A stretch of DNA of 10,393 nt, taken from the NCBI GenBank assembly GCA_031270205.1, contig JAISYA010000248.1, positions 1 to 10,393 of the forward strand, written 5' to 3'. This document shows, piece after piece, positions 1 through 5,643 of the stretch. Numbering within the stretch: the stretch's first letter is position 1; every line of letters begins with the position of its first letter. The stretch comes from Treponema sp. Its GTDB lineage: Bacteria; Spirochaetota; Spirochaetia; Treponematales; Breznakiellaceae. The notes below the pieces were generated by a model. It saw nothing but the letters and a program-made list of their open reading frames with translations. It made no database searches and was not told the DNA's origin. Position numbers and translations under genes: made by a program.

Positions 1-16
1 CCGGAAGGTTACGGCC

Positions 17-424
17 TCAAGAAGCGGCGTTCTCCCGTTTATAGATTGCCGTTAAGGAATCCTGTAATACCTGGGAAAAATTGATATGCCTCCCTTCCGC
101 AAAAGTATTGAGCCATGCGGGAATCGTCAGGTTTTTCCGTACCGCCTTGCTGCCGTACTTTTCCGTGTAGGCATCCATATCCAGTACCAGGATACTGACA
201 AAGCCCCCCGGATCGGGATGAACCGCCTCAACAGGGCTTGCCTTGGGAACGGGTTTACCATCCTCAAGCTCGGTAAGTACCCAGCCGGAAGCGGCGTCGG
301 TTCCCATAATGATAGCCTCGGCAAGGGAGGCCCCGCCGCTCACGCAGCCGGAAAGGTCCGGGACCTCTACGGCATAGCCGCCCTCACCCTCATAGAAAAT
401 CGCGGGATATGTAAGTTTCATCAT
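17..424 (-). CDS. hicB: HicB-family antitoxin of a type II toxin-antitoxin module
   Basis: The 135-residue product neutralises the HicA mRNA interferase and, in this family, represses its own operon. The N-terminal part (residues about 4-65) has the degenerate RNase H-like HicB fold: YPAIFYEGEGGYAVEVPDLS, then GC and a conserved alternating pattern, then the helix ending LEDGKPVPKAS. The C-terminal part (about 96-130, LTIPAWLNTFAEGRHINFSQ onward) matches the ribbon-helix-helix type DNA-binding tail seen in many HicB proteins. The start ATG (422-424) overlaps the hicA stop as ATGA, so the two are translationally coupled; a second ATG follows immediately, and a G-rich SD-like run lies just upstream inside hicA. 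Length is normal for the family and no lesion is seen. Function is inferred from family and pairing; confidence in the family is high. Confidence 0.93.
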   Translation of the reverse strand: MMKLTYPAIFYEGEGGYAVEVPDLSGCVSGGASLAEAIIMGTDAASGWVLTELEDGKPVPKASPVEAVHPDPGGFVSILVLDMDAYTEKYGSKAVRKNLTIPAWLNTFAEGRHINFSQVLQDSLTAIYKRENAAS

Positions 425-609
425 TTGCCCCCTATTCCGGCTTGTTCCAGGATGGATTTGATAATCACCGGCGCAATGTCCCCGGAATGATAGGGGATCG
501 TTACTTTGCCCGGCTTTGTCGGATGGACGTATTGATGATGGGAACCCTTAATGGTTTTGAGGGTCCAGCCGTCATTCAAAATAGTCCGCTCGATTTCCTG
601 AAACTGCAT
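421..609 (-). CDS. hicA: HicA-family mRNA interferase toxin
   Basis: This is a 62-residue double-stranded-RNA-binding-fold toxin that, in characterised HicA proteins, cleaves mRNA and halts growth until bound by HicB. The diagnostic segment is DGWTLKTIKGSHHQYVHPTK (residues 13-32), with the family catalytic histidine at His24 in the Gly-Ser-His motif. It is followed by the PGKVTIPYHSGDI strand-turn region and the C-terminal helix IIKSILEQAGI. It is full length and appears active because the catalytic His is kept. The gene precedes hicB, the common toxin-first order. The ATG at 607-609 has only a weak SD (AAAG), which would keep toxin translation low. The region just upstream contains inverted repeats likely used for autoregulation. 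Confidence 0.94.
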   Translation of the reverse strand: MQFQEIERTILNDGWTLKTIKGSHHQYVHPTKPGKVTIPYHSGDIAPVIIKSILEQAGIGGK

Positions 610-611
610 AC

Positions 612-653
612 TTTAATTTATACGCGCTATGCGTATTAAATGTCCATAGCGCG
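612..653. promoter_or_regulatory. nested inverted repeats, putative hicAB operator
   Basis: Two inverted repeats share the same central bases. ATACGC (620-625) and GCGTAT (631-636) are perfect arms around a 5-base centre, flanked by TTTAAT (612-617) and ATTAAA (635-640). In addition CGCGCTATG (623-631) is the perfect reverse complement of CATAGCGCG (645-653), with a 13-base spacer. Position and symmetry suggest a binding site for the dimeric or tetrameric HicB DNA-binding tail. The operator role is inferred. Confidence 0.45.
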
Positions 654-663
654 CGTTCGGTAA
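635..663 (-). promoter_or_regulatory. candidate hicAB promoter
   Basis: On the minus strand a -10-like TTTAAT (635-640, 5/6 match to TATAAT) lies 17 bases from a weak -35-like TTACCG (658-663). This would start transcription roughly 18 bases before the hicA ATG. The -10 element overlaps the inverted repeat at 612-640, which fits repression by a HicA-HicB complex. A second AT-rich candidate, TATAAA (617-622), is closer to the gene but has no -35. Assigned by eye only. Confidence 0.25.
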
Positions 664-773
664 CATTTTCAAAATGAGGCATTTCGGGGGGCCTGCCCCA
701 GGCGTCTTGATTCTTTTGGGCTTTTCAACAATCATATACCAGGTTCATTTTCCATAATTTTAAGGAGGAAAAA
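654..773 (+). promoter_or_regulatory. leader region of the BMP-type transporter operon
   Basis: This gap before the binding-protein gene holds a perfect 13-base palindrome CATTTTCAAAATG (664-676) and a short hairpin GCCTG-CCC-CAGGC (691-703). It also holds a modest promoter candidate, TTGATT (707-712), 17 bases, AATCAT (730-735), each a 4/6 match. A strong SD, AAGGAGG (762-768), lies 5 bases before the ATG at 774. I looked for purine and FMN riboswitch cores and recognised none; the leader after the promoter candidate is also too short for them. The promoter call is weak. Confidence 0.25.
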
Positions 774-1871
774 ATGAAGAAATTACTGATTATGGTACTG
801 GCCGCCGGAATGGCAGTCTCCGCTTTTGCCGGAGGGGCCAGGGCTTCGGGAAGCGCCGCCGCGGCCAAGCCGAACAAAGACAACCTCAAGGTGGGTTTTG
901 TGTACATCGGCAGCATCCACGACGAAGGCTACACCCAGGCGCACGACAAGGGCCGTCTTGCTCTGGAAGCCATGGGAATCAAATGCGCGTACATCGAAAA
1001 CGTCCCGGAAAACGCGGACTGCGAAAAAGCGATTAGGGACCTTATCGATCAGGGCTGCAACGTGATCTACACGAACAGCTTTGGCTTTATGGACTGGACA
1101 CTCAAGGTCGCGGGCGATTTTCCCAATGTGTACTTCGGCCACTGTTCGGGCTACAAACAGGCGGACAATATGTCCAGCTACTTCGGCAAGATCTACCAGG
1201 CCCGTTACCTTGCGGGAATTGCCGCGGGGTACAAAACAGCGGTAAACAAGATCGGCTATGTGGCCGCCTTCCCGATACCTGAGGTTATCAGGGGGATTAA
1301 CGCCTTTACCCTCGGCGTTCAGTCGGTGAATCCCGGCGCTTCGGTGGAAGTGATCTGGACGAATACCTGGTATGATCCGGCGGTGGAAAAGCAGGGCGCC
1401 ATTGAGCTTTTGAACAAGGGCTGCGACATTATCGCCCAGCATCAGGACACCACCGCGCCCCAGATTGCCGCGCAGGAAAGAGGCGTTTTCGCGATTGGTT
1501 ACAATGTGTCGACGCCCAGCGCCGCGCCCAGCGCCTACCTTACCGCGCCCCTGTTTCACTGGGATGTGTTTTATGTGGATGATGTGAAGCACGTCATCGC
1601 CGGCGACTGGAAGTCCCGCGCCTATTGGGAAGGTTTCAGCAACGGAACCGTCTCGCTGGACACGTTGACCGCCAACAACGATCCCAGGGCGGCCGCGGCA
1701 ATTGCCGACGCCCGTGCCAAAATCGTAAGCGGCGCGTTTGATCCGTTTACCGGACCGCTCTCCGATCAGGGCGGCGCGGTAAAAGTTCCATCGGGAACCA
1801 GAATGACCGATGACGAAATCTGGAACATGAGCTGGTTTGTAAAAGGCGTTATCGGAACCATACCGAACTAA
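774..1871 (+). CDS. BMP/PnrA-family ABC transporter substrate-binding protein
   Basis: This 365-residue periplasmic receptor belongs to the basic membrane protein family (Bmp, PnrA/TmpC), whose known members deliver purine nucleosides or nucleobases to an ABC importer. A signal peptide spans residues 1 to about 20 (MKK, hydrophobic core, AFA before GG). Conserved blocks follow: GFVYIGSIHDEGYTQAHDKG (41-60), the YIENVPEN region (73-80), an RIYQARYL-like segment (KIYQARYL, 139-146), GYVAAFPIPEVIRGINAFTL (161-180) and TNTWYDP (196-202). Start is set by the strong SD AAGGAGG. Unlike most family members it has no lipobox cysteine, so it may be soluble or held by its signal peptide. The first gene of the operon, it is followed after 45 bases by the ATPase. 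The ligand is not readable from sequence: a purine is likeliest, and riboflavin (as in spirochaetal RfuA, same fold) is an alternative. Confidence 0.9.
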   Translation: MKKLLIMVLAAGMAVSAFAGGARASGSAAAAKPNKDNLKVGFVYIGSIHDEGYTQAHDKGRLALEAMGIKCAYIENVPENADCEKAIRDLIDQGCNVIYTNSFGFMDWTLKVAGDFPNVYFGHCSGYKQADNMSSYFGKIYQARYLAGIAAGYKTAVNKIGYVAAFPIPEVIRGINAFTLGVQSVNPGASVEVIWTNTWYDPAVEKQGAIELLNKGCDIIAQHQDTTAPQIAAQERGVFAIGYNVSTPSAAPSAYLTAPLFHWDVFYVDDVKHVIAGDWKSRAYWEGFSNGTVSLDTLTANNDPRAAAAIADARAKIVSGAFDPFTGPLSDQGGAVKVPSGTRMTDDEIWNMSWFVKGVIGTIPN

Positions 1872-1916
1872 GCCTGCCGCGCTGGTGGGTTTTTTTGCAA
1901 TGCCAGGGAGGGCAGG
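1870..1916 (+). promoter_or_regulatory. intergenic RNA with two exclusive folds (attenuator-like)
   Basis: Right after the binding-protein stop, CCTGCC (1873-1878) can pair with GGTGGG (1884-1889; four GC and two GU pairs, 5-base loop). This stem is followed at once by seven Ts (1890-1896), a terminator-like shape. The same CCTGCC is also a perfect complement of GGCAGG (1911-1916), aided by CTGG (1882-1885) with CCAG (1903-1906). That fold would enclose the SD GGAGG (1907-1911) next to the GTG start at 1917. Either fold would lower ATPase expression relative to the binding protein. Base pairing is seen; the role is inferred. Confidence 0.45.
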
Positions 1917-3458
1917 GTGAGTTACATTGAAATGCGCCGCGTCTCGAAACGTTTTGGGACCGTGCTTGCCAATGATAACGCGGCCCTCTCGGTTGACCGG
2001 GGGGAGATCCTCGCCCTGCTTGGTGAAAACGGATCGGGAAAAAGTACCCTGGTTAATATGCTTGCGGGTATTTACATTCCCGATTCCGGTTCTATTTATA
2101 TCGACGGCAAAAGCCGCCGTTTCCGTTCCCCCCAGGACGCCATAGCCGCCGGAGTCGGTATGGTTCATCAGCATTTCAAACTGATTCCGGTAATGAACGC
2201 ATGGGAAAATATCAGCCTGGGGGAACGCCTGGAAATTGATTCCGGCAAAGAGCGGCTGCTCATCAATCCTTTTATCGAAAAAAGGCGCATTAACAAAAAA
2301 ATCGCCGGAATTGAAGAACGTTTCGGCCTGGCCACGCTTCACCATAAAAAAATTTACGATATGTCGGTCAGCGAAAAGCAGACTGTGGAAATACTCAAAA
2401 TGCTGTACCGGGGCGCCGCCGCCCTGATCCTTGACGAACCCACGGCGGTACTCACCCCGCAGGAAACAAAACAGCTCTTTGCCATGCTGCGGAACATGAA
2501 ACAGGAAGGCTGCGCCATTATCATCATCACCCATAAGCTCAACGAAGTAATGGAGATCAGTGACCGCGTTACCGTTATGCGCAAGGGGAACAGCGTCGCC
2601 ACAGTCAATACCGCCGAAACCAATCCGAGGGAATTGACCGAGATGATGGTGGGGGCAAGTATTTCCCTTGAGATAAAGCGGGAAGAACCGGCCCCGGGGG
2701 ATAAGCCGGTGATGGAGGTACGGGGCCTTACCCTCACCGGCATTGACGGAACGCCCCTGCTCAACGATATAAACTTTGACCTGTACGGCGGCGAAATGCT
2801 CGGTGTGGCGGGAATCGCCGGAAGCGGCCAGAAAGAACTCTGCGAAATTATCGCCGGGCTGAGAAAAGCGGACCGCGGTTCCGTTGTGTGCGGCGGCTGC
2901 AATCTTCTGGGCCTCTCCCCCCGGCAGATCAAAGACCTCGGGGTGTCGATGAGTTTTGTTCCCGAAGACCGGCTCGGTATGGGCCTGGTGGGAGGCATGA
3001 GTATCACCGACAATGTGCTGCTCCGTTCATACGGAAAAAAGCCCGGCCTTTTTATTGACCGCGCCGAAGGCGGCGCGCTGGCGGAAAAAATTGTGGCCCA
3101 TTACGGCATTTCCACCCCTTCGGTCCGGCACACGGTGCGGAAACTTTCGGGCGGGAATATTCAGAAGGTGCTGCTTGGCAGGGAGATCGATCTCGCTCCC
3201 AGGGTGCTGATCACCGCCTATCCCGTGCGGGGCCTTGATATTGGGGCGTCTTACAGTATCTACGAGATATTAAACGAACAGAAGAAAAACGGCGTCGCCG
3301 TACTGTACATCGGGGAAGACCTTGATGTGCTCAAGCAGCTCTGCGACCGTCTCATGGTAATCCACAACGGGCGCATTATGATCGTAGACCCCCGCCGGAC
3401 ATCCAAAGAAGATATAGGCCTGCTGATGCTGGGGCACAAGACGGAAGCGGCACGATGA
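1917..3458 (+). CDS. BMP-type ABC importer ATPase with two fused nucleotide-binding domains
   Basis: This 513-residue ATPase powers the importer from the cytoplasmic face. NBD1 has Walker A GENGSGKST (36-44), Q-loop Gln85, Walker B ALILDEPT (169-176, Asp173/Glu174) and H-loop His206. Its signature is MSVSEKQ (149-155), where the expected glycine is Ser152. NBD2 lacks the P-loop Lys-Ser/Thr (GIAGSGQKE, 299-307), keeps a good signature LSGGNIQK (410-417), and has a degenerate Walker B (LITAYPVRGLD, 431-441) with GED at 466-468 in place of the switch His. The pattern matches YufO/RbsA-like double ATPases with one working composite site. The GTG at 1917 is chosen for its SD GGAGG (1907-1911); an internal ATG at residue 6 is less likely. 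The stop is within ATGA (3455-3458), next to the permease gene. Confidence 0.93.
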   Translation: MSYIEMRRVSKRFGTVLANDNAALSVDRGEILALLGENGSGKSTLVNMLAGIYIPDSGSIYIDGKSRRFRSPQDAIAAGVGMVHQHFKLIPVMNAWENISLGERLEIDSGKERLLINPFIEKRRINKKIAGIEERFGLATLHHKKIYDMSVSEKQTVEILKMLYRGAAALILDEPTAVLTPQETKQLFAMLRNMKQEGCAIIIITHKLNEVMEISDRVTVMRKGNSVATVNTAETNPRELTEMMVGASISLEIKREEPAPGDKPVMEVRGLTLTGIDGTPLLNDINFDLYGGEMLGVAGIAGSGQKELCEIIAGLRKADRGSVVCGGCNLLGLSPRQIKDLGVSMSFVPEDRLGMGLVGGMSITDNVLLRSYGKKPGLFIDRAEGGALAEKIVAHYGISTPSVRHTVRKLSGGNIQKVLLGREIDLAPRVLITAYPVRGLDIGASYSIYEILNEQKKNGVAVLYIGEDLDVLKQLCDRLMVIHNGRIMIVDPRRTSKEDIGLLMLGHKTEAAR

Positions 3459-3487
3459 ACGAACAGCGGAGGGTTCCCTTTTGTTAA
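3455..3487 (+). other. 10-codon mini-ORF bridging ATPase and permease genes
   Basis: An ATG inside the ATPase stop (ATGA, 3455-3458) opens a 10-codon frame, MNEQRRVPFC, ending at TAA 3485-3487. It overlaps the TTG start of the permease (3481) in a different frame. It may only help ribosomes reinitiate, or mark a changed gene start. No coding function is claimed. Confidence 0.2.
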
Positions 3488-4542
3488 GAATTGCGGCAAG
3501 AACCGGAGTTTCGAGCCTTCGTGAAAACCTTCTTCGCGTAACGGCGGCCTTTACCGCGCTTGTGGCGTCGGGCCTTATTATGTCGTTTATGGGTTATAAT
3601 CCCCTGGAAGTTTTCGGCAGGATCATCTCAGGCTCATTGGGCAGCGCGTATCGTTTTCGGGAGACGGTGAACAAGGCAATCCCCCTGGGCGTTCTTTCCC
3701 TGGGAACGGCCGTCGCCTTCAGGATGAAATTCTGGAATATTGGCCAGGAAGGGCAGTTTTATCTGGGCGCTTACGGCGCGTCCCTGGCGGCCTTTGCTTT
3801 TCCCAATCTTCCCTCCCCCCTGCTGCTTCCCCTGATGTTTCTTGCCGGCATGGTTTTCGGCGGCTTTTGGGCGCTGATACCGGCGCTGCTCAAAATACGT
3901 TTTTCCACCAGCGAAACTCTGGTTACGCTGATGCTGAATTACATTGCCCTCAAGTGGATTTCGTTTTTGCAATACACTATGTGGAAGGATCCCCAGGCTC
4001 TGGGCTTTCCCAAGATTGCCGGTTTCAGTCCCAACGCGGTGCTTCCCTCCCTTTTCGGCATACACATCGGCTGGATCATCGCCCTTGTTCTTGCGGCGGC
4101 GCTGTACGCGCTGCTCAAGCGGACCAAGCTCGGTTACGAGATCGATGTAATCGGCGAAAGCGAGGCAACCGCCCGCTATGCCGGCATGGGGGTTTTCAGA
4201 ATCACCGTTATTGCCATAGCCCTTTCGGGCGGACTCTGCGGCGCCGCCGGAATGATGCAGGCTTCCGCGGTTGAACGCTCACTTTCGGACCAGCTTTCGG
4301 GGGGCCTTGGCTTTACTTCGGTTATTGTCACCTGGCTTGCCCGGCTGGAACCTCATGTCATTCTGATTATCGCGTTTTTATTTTCCCTGTTGATCCAGGG
4401 CGGCAACTTCCTGCAGTCAAGCCTCCAGATCCCCGCCTCAATTTCGCTCGTGCTGCAGGGGATAATCATTTTCTTCGTGCTCGGCTCGGAGTTTTTTATC
4501 CGCTACCGTTTAGTGTGGAGCCGCAATGAGGAGGAAGCATAA
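3481..4542 (+). CDS. BMP-type ABC importer permease, first subunit
   Basis: This 353-residue inner-membrane protein is a BPD_transp_2 family permease (as in YufP/NupP, RfuC), forming half of the translocation channel. It has an amphipathic N terminus, a first membrane segment at about 20-37 and several further hydrophobic segments. It carries the subfamily motif FWNIGQEGQ (84-92), the helix SETLVTLMLNY (144-154), the cytoplasmic coupling stretch KRTKLGYEIDVIGESEATAR before the following membrane helices, and a hydrophobic C-terminal region. The start is TTG at 3481, supported by GGAGGG (3468-3473) at 7 bases; no ATG or GTG lies in frame between the ATPase stop and this point. It ends in TAATG, overlapping the next start by one base. 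Family assignment is firm; substrate follows the binding protein. Confidence 0.9.
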   Translation: MLRIAARTGVSSLRENLLRVTAAFTALVASGLIMSFMGYNPLEVFGRIISGSLGSAYRFRETVNKAIPLGVLSLGTAVAFRMKFWNIGQEGQFYLGAYGASLAAFAFPNLPSPLLLPLMFLAGMVFGGFWALIPALLKIRFSTSETLVTLMLNYIALKWISFLQYTMWKDPQALGFPKIAGFSPNAVLPSLFGIHIGWIIALVLAAALYALLKRTKLGYEIDVIGESEATARYAGMGVFRITVIAIALSGGLCGAAGMMQASAVERSLSDQLSGGLGFTSVIVTWLARLEPHVILIIAFLFSLLIQGGNFLQSSLQIPASISLVLQGIIIFFVLGSEFFIRYRLVWSRNEEEA

Positions 4543-5510
4543 TGGCGGAATTTTTTAATGCCCTTACCCTGTTTCTCCAGACCGCGGTACAAATGGGAAC
4601 CCACATTCTCTTTGCCGTGCTGGGCGGCATCATGTGTGAAAAAATCGGCAACATGAATCTGGGGATTGAGGGGATGATGCTCCTGGGCGCGTCGGTCGGT
4701 TTTTCCGCGGCCCTTGCCTCGGCGAATCCTTTTACGGCGGTGCTTGCCGCGGGTCTTGCCGGTACGATGGGGGCGCTTATTTACGGGATCATCACCATTA
4801 CACTTCGGGGCAACCAGGTGGTTACCGGGCTGATCCTTACGATTTTCGGAACCGGCGTTTCGGGCTTTCTGGGCAAAAACCTTTCGGGAAAAGCCCTGCC
4901 CGATCCGGTGCTGCGGGCCTTTGCGCCGGTTTCAGTGCCTTTGCTGCACCGTATCCCGCTGGCGGGCCGGATTTTTTTTGAACAGAGTCCCTATGTACTG
5001 GCGGGGATGATTCTTGCGGTGGTACTCTACATTTATTTTCAGTACACGAGGACCGGACTCAACGCGCGGGCGGTGGGCGAGAATCCCGCGGTGGCCGATG
5101 CCGCGGGCATTCCGGTAATTCTCTATAAATACGCGCATGTTACTCTCGGCGGTTTTTGCTGCGGCGTGGGCGGCGCTTATCTTTCCCTGGTTTTTGTGCC
5201 CCGCTGGCAGGAAAATATCACCGCCGGCGCGGGCTGGATAGCGGTGGCCCTGATCATTTTCAGTACCTGGAACCCTCTGCGCGCCGTTTTTGCCGCCTAC
5301 CTTTTCGGCGCTCTGCGGGGAGTGGGTTTCAAATTTCAGAATATCGACCTCAGCATTTTCGGCAAACGGATTGTGTTTTATCCCCAGCTTCTGGATATGC
5401 TTCCCTATTTTGCCACCATTGTGGTGCTGCTCATCATCACCCGCCGCCGCAAAAAAGAGTACCAGGCCCCGGCGGGACTGGGCGCGCCGTACTTCAGGGA
5501 AGAACGGTAA
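4542..5510 (+). CDS. BMP-type ABC importer permease, second subunit
   Basis: This 322-residue inner-membrane permease is the partner of the preceding one (YufQ/NupQ, RfuD-like), completing the heterodimeric channel. Family landmarks are KIGNMNLGIEGMMLLGA (34-50), the GNQVVTGLILTIFGTG segment (90-105), and the cytoplasmic coupling region TGLNARAVGENPAVADAAGI (171-190), followed by further membrane helices. The C terminus is short and charged (RRRKKE). The ATG at 4542 shares its A with the stop of the upstream permease (TAATG) and has a good SD, GAGGAGG, inside that gene, so translation is coupled. Length is normal and nothing is missing. It is the last gene of the operon, followed directly by a hairpin. 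Confidence 0.91.
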   Translation: MAEFFNALTLFLQTAVQMGTHILFAVLGGIMCEKIGNMNLGIEGMMLLGASVGFSAALASANPFTAVLAAGLAGTMGALIYGIITITLRGNQVVTGLILTIFGTGVSGFLGKNLSGKALPDPVLRAFAPVSVPLLHRIPLAGRIFFEQSPYVLAGMILAVVLYIYFQYTRTGLNARAVGENPAVADAAGIPVILYKYAHVTLGGFCCGVGGAYLSLVFVPRWQENITAGAGWIAVALIIFSTWNPLRAVFAAYLFGALRGVGFKFQNIDLSIFGKRIVFYPQLLDMLPYFATIVVLLIITRRRKKEYQAPAGLGAPYFREER

Positions 5511-5526
5511 GGCGCGAAGACGCGCC
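5511..5526 (+). other. short GC hairpin after the transporter stop codon
   Basis: GGCGCG (5511-5516), loop AAGA, CGCGCC (5521-5526) is a perfect 6-bp stem that begins at the base after the TAA. No T-run follows, so it is not a classical intrinsic terminator. It may pause or protect the 3' end of the mRNA. Pairing is seen; role is inferred. Confidence 0.4.
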
Positions 5527-5545
5527 GGGAGACGGCCTAATAGTC

Positions 5546-5581
5546 GAGCCTGTTCCGGAACTTCAGTTTTGGAACAGGCTC
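5546..5581 (+). terminator. long hairpin between convergent operons
   Basis: GAGCCTGTTCC (5546-5556) pairs perfectly with GGAACAGGCTC (5571-5581). The inner part continues as GGAACT against AGTTTT using two G-U pairs, giving up to 17 paired positions with a tiny loop. The inner wobble pairs become C-A mismatches on the minus strand, so the full stem forms only in plus-strand RNA, the sense of the BMP transporter operon. No T-tract follows on either strand, so Rho-dependent or 3'-protection roles are also possible. It may also be one copy of a dispersed repeat. Confidence 0.5.
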
Positions 5582-5643
5582 ATCCCAAAAGGGCTATATA
5601 CGACAGTTTGCCAAAGGCCGTATTAAGCGGCGGGTTTTATGCT

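Noticed and set aside
691..717. GCCTG-CCC-CAGGC hairpin followed by a T-containing stretch, as a terminator
   Set aside because: Only five pairs and the tail is interrupted (GTCTTGATTCTTTT); no plus-strand gene lies upstream that needs it.
654..773. Purine or FMN riboswitch upstream of the importer
   Set aside because: No conserved core of either riboswitch class could be found by eye.
783..2534. A 583-codon open frame on the minus strand antisense to the receptor and ATPase genes
   Set aside because: It lies opposite two clearly real genes, has no family features or SD, is His/Gly/Arg-rich, and crosses the operon junction; it is a reading-frame shadow in GC-rich coding DNA.
2354..3013. A 219-codon minus-strand frame opposite the ATPase gene
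   Set aside because: Low-complexity Ser/Pro/Arg composition and full overlap with conserved ATPase motifs indicate an antisense shadow.
3634..4065. A 143-codon minus-strand frame opposite the first permease
   Set aside because: Gly/Lys/Gln-rich with no recognisable domain; opposite a conserved membrane protein.
5582..5643. Intrinsic terminator for the minus-strand sugar operon
   Set aside because: Only short inverted repeats (ATACG/CGTAT, CCC-AAAA-GGG) and no T-tract in the minus sense; nothing convincing.
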